DNA of 64,000 nt from Bacteroidota bacterium (GTDB lineage Bacteria > Bacteroidota > Bacteroidia > Chitinophagales > Saprospiraceae): positions 1 through 64,000 of the forward strand of contig JAKQHS010000041.1 of NCBI GenBank assembly GCA_029557915.1, written 5' to 3'. How positions within the stretch are numbered: the stretch's first letter is position 1; every line of letters begins with the position of its first letter. Position numbers and translations under genes: made by a program. The notes under the pieces were generated by a model. The model was not told where the DNA came from, did no database searches, and saw only the letters and a list, made by a program, of their open reading frames with translations. Positions 54,021-61,420 of this stretch are shown piece by piece.

Positions 54021-55391
54021 ATGGAACCTTTTAACATCAACCGCCGCCGCTTTCTTCAAAGCTCTACCGCCTCCCTGGCCGTTTCTGCCTTCGGTTTGCC
54101 GAACCTGGACTTGTTTTACCCGGCTAAAAATTACCGGGTCGCCCTGATTGGCGCCGGCTGGTATGGTAAAAGCGATTTATTCCGCTTGATCCAGGTCAGC
54201 CCCGTGGAGGTCGTAGCCCTTTGCGACGTGGATAAAAACATGCTGGATGGAGCCGCAAAACTGGTATCCCAAAGGCAAAAATCGGGAAAGACGCCCAAGC
54301 TTTATGGCGACTACCGGAAGTTGCTGGCGGAAAACGAACTCGACCTGGTGTTGATCGGCACCCCCGACCACTGGCATGCCCTGCAAACCATTGACGCAGT
54401 AAAAGCGGGCGCCCATGTCTACGTGCAAAAACCCATCAGCGTGGATGTGATCGAAGGGGAAGCCATGGTTGCCGCCGCCAGAAAATACAACAAAGTAGTC
54501 CAGGTCGGCACCCAGCGCAAAAGCACCCCGCACCTGATCGACGCCAAAAAGAACATCGTGGATGCAGGCCTTCTGGGCAAGATCTCCCATGTGGAAATGT
54601 GCTGTTATATCCATATGCGCAACAATGGAAATCCACCGGTGGAACCCGTGCCTTCCTTCCTGGATTACGAAATGTGGACCGGACCGGCCCCGCTGAGGCC
54701 TTATGACGGCCTGCCCCATCTTCGGTGGTGGAGGACTTTTATGGAATACGGCAATGGGATCATGGGCGACATGTGCGTCCATATGTTTGATACGGTACGC
54801 TGGATGCTGAAACTGGGCTGGCCCAAAAAAATCACGTCTGCGGGCGGCATCTTTGTTCAGAAAGGAGGCAAATCCAATATTGCCGATACCCAAACCGCCA
54901 TTTTTGAATACGACGAACTCCATTGTGTCTGGCAGCAGCGGAGCTGGGGCAATTCGGACAATCCCGATTATCCCTGGTCCTTCACCTTATATGGAGAAAA
55001 GGGCATGCTCATCGCAAGCACCATGCGCTGCGACTTTATCCCGGTCGATCCCAAAGGCCAGAAAATACACCTGGACGTAGTCTATGAAAAAGAAAAATAC
55101 CCCGAAGACCTGACCGAAGAGCGGATAGAACTCAATGCGGCCCCGGCCACCCGCCTGCACATGCTGGATTTTATAGCAGCCATTGAAAATAAAACACGCC
55201 CCGTAGCCGATATCGAAGAAGGCCATATCTCCACCGCTAGTTGTATCCTGGCCAATCATGCCATGGAAACCGGCCGGGCAATGAGATATGATCCCGTCAA
55301 ACGAATCGTAAAGGATGATGCGGAAGCCACCAAACTGCTCCAGCGGCCCTACCGTAAACCCTGGATCCATCCCGATCCCTTAAAAGTTTGA
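54021..55391 (+). CDS. Gfo/Idh/MocA-family oxidoreductase with Tat signal
   Basis: NAD(P)-dependent sugar or inositol-type dehydrogenase of 456 residues, exported folded by the Tat system (RRRFLQSS at residues 7-14). The Rossmann motif GAGWYGKSD and the catalytic-lysine motif VYVQKPIS are visible, followed by the C-terminal alpha/beta domain with MWTGPAPLRPYDGLPHLRWW. Such Tat-exported members are common in Bacteroidota, and their substrates are mostly unknown. An in-frame upstream start at 53907 would hide the Tat signal. A -7-like TATCTTTA lies 5 bp before this ATG, so the mRNA may be almost leaderless. Confidence 0.88.
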   Translation: MEPFNINRRRFLQSSTASLAVSAFGLPNLDLFYPAKNYRVALIGAGWYGKSDLFRLIQVSPVEVVALCDVDKNMLDGAAKLVSQRQKSGKTPKLYGDYRKLLAENELDLVLIGTPDHWHALQTIDAVKAGAHVYVQKPISVDVIEGEAMVAAARKYNKVVQVGTQRKSTPHLIDAKKNIVDAGLLGKISHVEMCCYIHMRNNGNPPVEPVPSFLDYEMWTGPAPLRPYDGLPHLRWWRTFMEYGNGIMGDMCVHMFDTVRWMLKLGWPKKITSAGGIFVQKGGKSNIADTQTAIFEYDELHCVWQQRSWGNSDNPDYPWSFTLYGEKGMLIASTMRCDFIPVDPKGQKIHLDVVYEKEKYPEDLTEERIELNAAPATRLHMLDFIAAIENKTRPVADIEEGHISTASCILANHAMETGRAMRYDPVKRIVKDDAEATKLLQRPYRKPWIHPDPLKV

Positions 55392-55425
55392 CCCTTCAAC
55401 CCTCAACCCTCAATCCTCAATCCTA
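55388..55425. repeat. 7-bp tandem array at the CDF stop codon
   Basis: Units of CAACCCT/CAATCCT (four to five). The TAG stop of the CDF gene (55423-55425, minus strand) is made by the CTA of the last unit, as at arsM. Confidence 0.8.
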
Positions 55426-56316
55426 TTCTGGTTCAATGTGAATCAGAACATACCCGATCAGGGGTATTTCTTTTTTGAGCACCGCGGTCAGCCGGTGGGC
55501 AATTTCATGTCCCTGTCTTACCGGAATTTCCGCTTCCACCGTTGCATGGAGGTCTACCAGGTATTTCATGCCTGCCTTGCGGATAAAACACTTTTCTGTC
55601 CCCTTAACTCCTTCAACGGTGGCGGCCACGTCCCGGATCCGGGCGATCAAATCATCGTATTGATGTTCGTCCATGATTTCACCCAGGGCGGGCCGGAAAA
55701 TCAGCCAGGCATTGTATATGATAAAAGCGGAAGCAAACAAAGCCGCCCAGTCATCGGCCGCTTCATACCCTTCTCCGCCTATCAAGGCAATGGATATCCC
55801 GATGAAAGCCGCAACGGAAGTGACTGCATCGCTGCGATGGTGCCAGGCATCCGCCTTAAGGGATGAACTGTTGGTTTCCCGGCTTTTCCGGATCACCCAT
55901 TGATAGGACAGTTCTTTCCACAGGATGATGGCTGCAAGGACCCAAAGGGTATAGGATTCGGGCGCTTCATGCGGCAGGCGGATATGCCGGACGCTTTCAA
56001 AGGCGATCACGGTAGCGGATACCATGAGAAACCCGACCACGATAAAAGTCACCAGGGTTTCCGCCCTCCCATGTCCGTAAGGATGGTTTTCGTCTGCCGG
56101 TTTGCTGGCGTATTTTATGCCCATCAAAACCAGGACGGAGGCAAAAATATCCGTGGTCGATTCAATGGCATCGGCAATCATGGCATAAGAATTACCGAAA
56201 TACCCGGTGAGCCATTTTATTATGGCCAGCAAGGCATTCCCGGCTATGCTGAAATAGGTGGTTTTAATAGCTGTTTTTTCCTGGCTCATACCGTGGTGCA
56301 AATTAAAAAAATCCAC
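55423..56316 (-). CDS. Cation diffusion facilitator metal exporter
   Basis: Exports divalent metal (Zn2+, Co2+, Fe2+ or Mn2+) in exchange for protons; inner membrane, 297 residues. About six transmembrane helices lie between residues 20 and 200, with the metal-site motif HHRSDAVTS (HxxxD) in helix 5 and DAIESTTD in helix 2, and a cytoplasmic C-terminal domain (about 205-295; VDLHATVEAEIPVRQGHEIAH). The first Met may be M10 (MSQEKTAIKT). Specificity is not decidable by eye. The stop codon lies in a tandem array. Confidence 0.9.
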   Translation of the reverse strand: MDFFNLHHGMSQEKTAIKTTYFSIAGNALLAIIKWLTGYFGNSYAMIADAIESTTDIFASVLVLMGIKYASKPADENHPYGHGRAETLVTFIVVGFLMVSATVIAFESVRHIRLPHEAPESYTLWVLAAIILWKELSYQWVIRKSRETNSSSLKADAWHHRSDAVTSVAAFIGISIALIGGEGYEAADDWAALFASAFIIYNAWLIFRPALGEIMDEHQYDDLIARIRDVAATVEGVKGTEKCFIRKAGMKYLVDLHATVEAEIPVRQGHEIAHRLTAVLKKEIPLIGYVLIHIEPE

Positions 56317-56331
56317 CTTGCCCTTCTGAGG

Positions 56332-56387
56332 ACCCTGACCTCTGACTACTGATTACTGATCCCTGACTACTGACTACTGATTACTAT
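56332..56387. repeat. 7-bp tandem array upstream of the maltokinase gene
   Basis: Units of TGACTAC/TGATTAC/TGATCCC, about six, between the divergent CDF gene and the kinase gene. This is the only array of the window that lies between two gene starts. A -7-like TACCTTG (56394-56400) follows directly. Confidence 0.85.
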
Positions 56388-56412
56388 TCTCCTTACCTTG
56401 TGCCCTATCCGC

Positions 56413-58041
56413 ATGGAAATAGGAAAAAAACTGCAGACCAGCCATCTTTGGGATCATCTTTTTGAAGACAGCCAGTTGAAAAAAGACCTGGAAGAACTGG
56501 TGCTTCCGGATTATATCATCACTTGCCGTTGGTTTGCGGGAAAAAGCAGCACCATCAAACATGTGCGGGTAGATCACGCGCACCGGCTCGCCGATAAAAA
56601 ACAGGCCTATTATATCCTGATGCTGGAAGTCCAGTTTAAGGAAGCGTTCAGCCACCAATACCTCCTTCCCCTCGCCTTTATTCCCGATGAGGAGGAGGCC
56701 CAATACACGGAGGTTCCGGTGATTTCCCGGCTGCGGGCGGATAACCGGGAAGGGTTTTTGATCGACGCTTTGTTTACGGCCGACTTTCGTAACCTGCTTT
56801 TTGACCTCATGGTTAAAAACAAAGAAATGCCCCTCAACCAGGGTGTCCTGCAATTTGAAAGTTCCACTTCCTTTAAACCCCCCACCGGGAAAAAAGTATT
56901 TTCTGAAATCCTGAAGACGGAACAAAGCAATACGGCGGTGATTTACAACAACCGTTATTTTTTCAAATGGTTCAGGCGCCTTTTCCCCGAAAGCAATCCC
57001 GACCTGGAGCTGTCCCGTTTCCTGAACCTCAATCATTTCCCTTATACGGCCCAATATATGGGAAGCATCAGCTGGCTCCGTATGGATAAACCCCGGATTT
57101 CCCTGGGCCTGATGCAGCAAAAACTGGATAACGAAGGGGATGCCTGGAAATGGATGCTCCAAGAAGTAAACGCCTTTTTTAGCGGATTTGATCAAAATCA
57201 TCAGCTCCAGTTGACCTGGGAACCCAAGGAGACCCTGTTCGATCCCGTAAAACCCAAAAACTTATCGCCCCAAACCAGGTCCCAGCTTGGTAAAAAACTG
57301 ATGAAAGGAGTGGTCCGTCTGGGCAAACGTACGGCCCAGATGCACCTGGCCCTGGCCAGGGACAACGGCCAGACCTCTTTCACGCCGGTGGCCTTTAATC
57401 CCGATTACAGCGTATGGCTCAAAAACAAGGTCACCTACCTGTTTGATCTCCGAATCGGACTGCTTGAAAAAAATATTGGAAAACTGCGCGGCCTGGCCAG
57501 GGAATATGGACAGGTTTTCCTGGACCGGCGCAATGAAGTCCTTGAAGAAATCCTGAGTTTTGATGAAACCACGCTGTGCAGCATGCGCACCCGCGTGCAC
57601 GGGGATTACCACCTGGGACAGGTTTTAGTCCATGAGGATGAATTTTATATCCTCGATTTTGAGGGCGAACCCGAAAGCACCATCCGGGACCGCAAGGTAA
57701 AACAAAGCCCGCTAAAGGACGTGGCGGGCATGCTTCGCTCTTTTCACTATGCCATTTACGCCACTCTTTTTGACGAAGAAAAAAACTGGACCCTGCCCCA
57801 ACACGACCTTTTTGACCTGGCGGAACGGTTTTACCAACTGCTTTGCGGCCTTTACCTCCATGGGTTTATCCGTACCGCCGTCCGGGGAGGCCTGGACATC
57901 GGTTACCGTCCCGAAATCCATTACCTGCTCAGATATCACCTTCTTGAAAAAGCCGTGTACGAACTGGGTTATGAACTGAACAGCCGGCCGGCCTGGGCGA
58001 TTATACCTCTCAGGGGAGTGATGCGGATCATGGGATTTTAA
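56413..58041 (+). CDS. Maltokinase-like sugar kinase
   Basis: The 542-residue kinase has the protein-kinase-like (aminoglycoside phosphotransferase) fold of maltokinases, which make maltose 1-phosphate from maltose and ATP. The catalytic loop is HGDYHLGQVLV and the metal-binding motif DFEGEP; an N-terminal maltokinase cap (ITCRWFAGKSST) is present. The start at 56413 is preferred to the TTG at 56398, which lies inside the -7-like box. Maltokinase normally works with trehalose synthase and GlgE; neither is in the window, so the partners lie elsewhere. Confidence 0.85.
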   Translation: MEIGKKLQTSHLWDHLFEDSQLKKDLEELVLPDYIITCRWFAGKSSTIKHVRVDHAHRLADKKQAYYILMLEVQFKEAFSHQYLLPLAFIPDEEEAQYTEVPVISRLRADNREGFLIDALFTADFRNLLFDLMVKNKEMPLNQGVLQFESSTSFKPPTGKKVFSEILKTEQSNTAVIYNNRYFFKWFRRLFPESNPDLELSRFLNLNHFPYTAQYMGSISWLRMDKPRISLGLMQQKLDNEGDAWKWMLQEVNAFFSGFDQNHQLQLTWEPKETLFDPVKPKNLSPQTRSQLGKKLMKGVVRLGKRTAQMHLALARDNGQTSFTPVAFNPDYSVWLKNKVTYLFDLRIGLLEKNIGKLRGLAREYGQVFLDRRNEVLEEILSFDETTLCSMRTRVHGDYHLGQVLVHEDEFYILDFEGEPESTIRDRKVKQSPLKDVAGMLRSFHYAIYATLFDEEKNWTLPQHDLFDLAERFYQLLCGLYLHGFIRTAVRGGLDIGYRPEIHYLLRYHLLEKAVYELGYELNSRPAWAIIPLRGVMRIMGF

Positions 58042-58061
58042 TGCGTCCCCCCTTACGCCTC

Positions 58062-58108
58062 AACCTCAACCTTAACCTCAACCTTAACCTTAACCTTATT
58101 CTCCATTT
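58062..58108. repeat. 6-bp tandem array behind the maltokinase gene
   Basis: Units of AACCTC/AACCTT (about seven) start 21 bp behind the maltokinase stop. The repeat is similar to telomere-type sequence in composition. A TACCTTGA box (58129-58136) for the cyclase gene lies just beyond. Confidence 0.85.
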
Positions 58109-58153
58109 GTTTCCATCCCGTTTTTTTCTACCTTGAACTTATTTCAATGACCG

Positions 58154-60082
58154 ATGTCCACCCTTCGTCAACTTGCAGCCATCGTCTTTGTCGATATTGA
58201 GGGCTTCACCGCCCTGATGCAGAGGAATGAATTCCTGGCCATGCAATGGCGGGAACGTTTGAAACGGAAATTGCAGGAAGAAACGGAAAAACATTTCGGA
58301 AAAATTCTTGATTTCCGGGGGGATGGGGCGCTTTGCAGTTTTACCAGCACCACCGAAGCGGTGCTCGCCGCCATTGCCGTCCAGATCGAGATGCAAAAGG
58401 AGCCCGCGGTGCCTGTCCGCATCGGCCTGCATACCGGAGATGTGGTGGTCAATGAAAATTCCATTTATGGAGACGGGGTGAATATTGCCTCCCGGATAGA
58501 ATCTTTTGCCGTACCGGGGAGTATTTTCATTTCTGGCAAGGTATATGATGATATTAAAAACCAAAAAGAAATACAATCGGTTTCCCTGGGAAAATTTGCC
58601 CTGAAAAATGTCCTGGAGCAGATGGAAATCTATGCTATCAGCAATCCCGGAATAAAAATTCCCGGCGAAATCAACCTCCTGGGCAAAGGAGAAAAAATCC
58701 AGCCCAACCAGGTGCTGGTCCTGCCTTTTGTAAATATGAGCAACGACCCTGAACAGGAATATTTCAGCGACGGCCTTACCGAAGAAATCATTTCCTGCCT
58801 GTCCCAAATCCATGAAGTAAAGATCATTTCCCGCACCACTTCCATGAAATACAAGGGCTCCAAAGAAAGCCTTAAAAACATTGGAAGGGAAACCGGGGCC
58901 GCCTATGTTTTGGAGGGATCGGTTCGGAAAGCAGCCAATCTCCTTCGCATTACGGCCCAGTTTGTGGATGCGCACCGCGATACCTACCTGTGGACCGAAA
59001 CCTACCGGGGGACCCTGGATGATATTTTTGATATTCAGGAAAACGTGTCCGCCCGTATTGCAGAGGCGCTCCGGATCAGACTGACGAAAAACGAAAAAGA
59101 CAACCTTCGCAAACGGTACACCGATGATTCGGAGGCTTACCAGCTTTACCTTCAGGGCCGTTTTTTCCTCAAGAAAAGAAACGCCGCGGGCATGAAATCC
59201 GCCATCCGGCACTTTGAAAAGGCCATTGAAAAAGATCCCGATTATGCCCTGGCCTGGGCCGGACTCGCCGATACCTACAGCCTCATGGGCGAATACACCA
59301 ATATCAGCCGCCGGGAGCTGCTCCCAAAACAGGTGACCGCGCTGAACAAAGCGCTTGAAATCGATGACCGGCTGGGCGAGGTCCATATTTCCAAAGCGAC
59401 CGCCCTGATGCTGAACGACTGGGATTGGGTCAATGCTGAAAAAGAATTCAAGCTGGGCATTGAATTGAGTCCCAAATATGCCACCGGCCATCACTGGTAT
59501 GCGGAATGGTTATTGTATTCCGGTTTCCCCGATGCCGCTTTTGAAGAAATTAACCTGGCCTACCGGCTGGAACCGTCTTCGCAGGTAATTGTAAAGGATC
59601 TGGGGATGTATTATTATTACACGCGTCAATACGAAAAGGCCGTGGAAATGGCCTTCACCGCCCTCGAACTCGACCCGGAGTTTGTATCTTCCTACCGCCT
59701 GCTTTCCCTTGCTTACCTTGCCCTGGGGAATACCGAAAAGGCCCTGGAAGCAAATCGGCAATGGGGTGAAAAATCACTCAATTGGATGAAAACAGAATTG
59801 GGCCTTGCTTATATCCTGGCTTATACCGGCCAGGAGGAAGATGCCCGGAAGATCCTGGAAAGGGAAGGATTCGAAAATGAACTGGGCCACAATGATTGCC
59901 GGGGATTGGCCCTGGTTTATACGGCACTCGGAGACCGGGACAGGGCTTTTCATTGGCTGGAACAGGGGATAAACCGCCGCGAGGAGTCCCTCACCAGCAT
60001 CCAGACCGACCCCAAATTTGACCCCCTGAGAAAAGATCCGCGTTATACAGAAGTGCTCAAAAAAATAGGGCTGTACCGGTGA
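58154..60082 (+). CDS. Class III adenylate cyclase with TolB-like and TPR domains
   Basis: The 642-residue cytoplasmic protein makes cAMP, or possibly another cyclic nucleotide. The cyclase domain (about 1-165) shows the first metal Asp in IVFVDIEGFTALM, the second in FRGDGALCSF, and IASRIES. A linker leads to a TolB N-terminal-like domain (about 190-310; LPFVNMSNDPEQEYFSDGL, YVLEGSVRKAANLLRIT) and then about eight TPR repeats (335-630). No membrane segment is seen. The domain combination is common in Bacteroidota and Proteobacteria, and the stimulus is unknown. No cAMP receptor protein is adjacent. Confidence 0.9.
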   Translation: MSTLRQLAAIVFVDIEGFTALMQRNEFLAMQWRERLKRKLQEETEKHFGKILDFRGDGALCSFTSTTEAVLAAIAVQIEMQKEPAVPVRIGLHTGDVVVNENSIYGDGVNIASRIESFAVPGSIFISGKVYDDIKNQKEIQSVSLGKFALKNVLEQMEIYAISNPGIKIPGEINLLGKGEKIQPNQVLVLPFVNMSNDPEQEYFSDGLTEEIISCLSQIHEVKIISRTTSMKYKGSKESLKNIGRETGAAYVLEGSVRKAANLLRITAQFVDAHRDTYLWTETYRGTLDDIFDIQENVSARIAEALRIRLTKNEKDNLRKRYTDDSEAYQLYLQGRFFLKKRNAAGMKSAIRHFEKAIEKDPDYALAWAGLADTYSLMGEYTNISRRELLPKQVTALNKALEIDDRLGEVHISKATALMLNDWDWVNAEKEFKLGIELSPKYATGHHWYAEWLLYSGFPDAAFEEINLAYRLEPSSQVIVKDLGMYYYYTRQYEKAVEMAFTALELDPEFVSSYRLLSLAYLALGNTEKALEANRQWGEKSLNWMKTELGLAYILAYTGQEEDARKILEREGFENELGHNDCRGLALVYTALGDRDRAFHWLEQGINRREESLTSIQTDPKFDPLRKDPRYTEVLKKIGLYR

Positions 60083-60192
60083 TTCGGGGATTGTCCCTTC
60101 CTGCTGCCTCGGTTTAATATCCGGTTCAAGGCGGCTGCCCCCGATTTAAAGGCCAGTCCATCCCTGGCCGGTTAAAAAATTGTGGACAATTT

Positions 60193-60274
60193 TATCCTTA
60201 AATTATAAGGCATTTATTATTTTTACCCCGGGTCCCGGTTTTAAGGTGTTTTATTATTCATCCTTAAAATTAAA
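60193..60274. promoter_or_regulatory. Two ATCCTTAA motifs upstream of the 180-residue protein gene
   Basis: ATCCTTAAATTATAAGG (60194-60210) and ATCCTTAAAATTAAA (60260-60274) share their core with the palindrome between rrf2 and qnor (TATCCTTAATT). They suggest that the gene at 60280 belongs to the same regulon. Confidence 0.4.
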
Positions 60275-60279
60275 TACCC

Positions 60280-60822
60280 ATGTCTCTCAGAATTCTTTTG
60301 TTTTCCTTCCTGATCCCTCTGACGGGGGTCCCGGCTTCCGCGCAACCGGTGAAAAAGGACACTTTAAATCAGCCAACCATAAAAGGGTATCATATTGGCG
60401 TAGTGCAGCCCCTTCTGGCCATCCACCAGAACAAAACGAGCTACATGACCGAATACGATTTTTATTCGATTGGTTTTCCGTTTGGCCTCACGTTGCGGAC
60501 TTCCGGCCGTTTCCTGATTGACCTTGAACTGGTCCCTTTTATTAAACCCTACGCGGACGACGCCGGAAAACCCTATGATGTGCATTTATTATATCATCCC
60601 GGCGTACTGTATCCTTTGGGGTCCGGGTTTACTTTGGGCCTGCGGGCGGCGTTTGAATCCGGTCAGGATCAATTTGGATTCACCCCGCTGATCAATAAAT
60701 CGTTTAAGATCGGCCCCTCGGGTTCCTTTTTTGTTGAATTGGTTTTTCCGGGGCGGTTCGGGCCTGAAAAATCAAGCGGGTATACCCAGGTTGGCGGCAT
60801 TCATATCGGGTTCGGCTTTTAG
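60280..60822 (+). CDS. Exported protein of unknown function next to the nitric oxide genes
   Basis: The 180-residue product has a signal peptide (to about residue 25, ending PASAQP) followed by alternating strands with aromatic residues (GIHIGFGF at the C-terminus), suggesting a small outer-membrane barrel. I recognise no family. It lies convergent to the Rrf2 gene, and two ATCCTTAA motifs upstream resemble the Rrf2/qNor palindrome, so it may be part of the same response. Confidence 0.7.
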   Translation: MSLRILLFSFLIPLTGVPASAQPVKKDTLNQPTIKGYHIGVVQPLLAIHQNKTSYMTEYDFYSIGFPFGLTLRTSGRFLIDLELVPFIKPYADDAGKPYDVHLLYHPGVLYPLGSGFTLGLRAAFESGQDQFGFTPLINKSFKIGPSGSFFVELVFPGRFGPEKSSGYTQVGGIHIGFGF

Positions 60823-60859
60823 CGCTTTTAATAATGAGGCCTTAGGCCCGGTGATGGAT

Positions 60860-61309
60860 TCAAGAGGCCTTCCTGGGCCGGTTTAAGACGGTTTTTTCAT
60901 TTTTCAGTTCCTTTGCCAATTGCTGAATCGATTTTCCCTGAAACATTTCAAGCAGCCGGGGTTTGATCTGTTTGTAGGTTGAATGCAGGGGGCAGGGATT
61001 CTGATCGGAGCACTGGTCCAGCCCCAGGACGCATTGGGTAATGGTGGTTTCTTCTCCCATGAGTTCAAGAACGCTGAACACGGACCGGGTTTTGGATTCC
61101 TGGTTCGTATAAAAACCCCCGCCGGGTCCGGTGACCGAGGATACCAAATTCTGGTCTTTGGTCAGTTTCTGCATGATTTTGGCGGTAAAGGACCTGGGCG
61201 ACCCGATCGCCTTCGACAGTTCTTCCAGTCCGATCTTATGATCCGGATCACTGTTTTGCGCAAGGTAAATTATTGCTCTTAAAGCATATTCTGTGGATTT
61301 GGAAAACAT
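60860..61309 (-). CDS. Rrf2-family regulator, NsrR-like
   Basis: The 149-residue winged-helix regulator has the Rrf2 N-terminus MFSKSTEYALRAIIYLAQ and three conserved Cys, C93, C100 and C106, followed by H109 (CVLGLDQCSDQNPCPLH), which can hold an iron-sulfur cluster as in NsrR. NsrR proteins lose repression when nitric oxide destroys the cluster. The gene is divergent from a nitric oxide reductase, with one palindrome between them, which strongly suggests that it represses the reductase and itself. A more distant IscR-like role is less likely in this context. Confidence 0.9.
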   Translation of the reverse strand: MFSKSTEYALRAIIYLAQNSDPDHKIGLEELSKAIGSPRSFTAKIMQKLTKDQNLVSSVTGPGGGFYTNQESKTRSVFSVLELMGEETTITQCVLGLDQCSDQNPCPLHSTYKQIKPRLLEMFQGKSIQQLAKELKNEKTVLNRPRKAS

Positions 61310-61345
61310 ATGGATAAAGATGAAAAAAAAATCGCAGGATCGGAT

Positions 61346-61371
61346 AATTAAAGATATTTTTATCCTTAATT
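61346..61371. promoter_or_regulatory. Palindromic operator between rrf2 and qnor
   Basis: AATTAAAGATA (61346-61356), a TTTT spacer and TATCCTTAATT (61361-61371) form an inverted repeat matching at 10 of 11 positions. It is placed between the divergent regulator and reductase genes and could control both. Confidence 0.6.
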
Positions 61372-61420
61372 AAAACCGGACCCGCTTACTTTTTAATTAA
61401 AACCTTTAATTCCTTGTCAA

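Noticed and set aside
58139-59494. Long 451-codon minus-strand ORF
   Set aside because: It is the antisense shadow of the adenylate cyclase gene, which has clear domains in the other frame.
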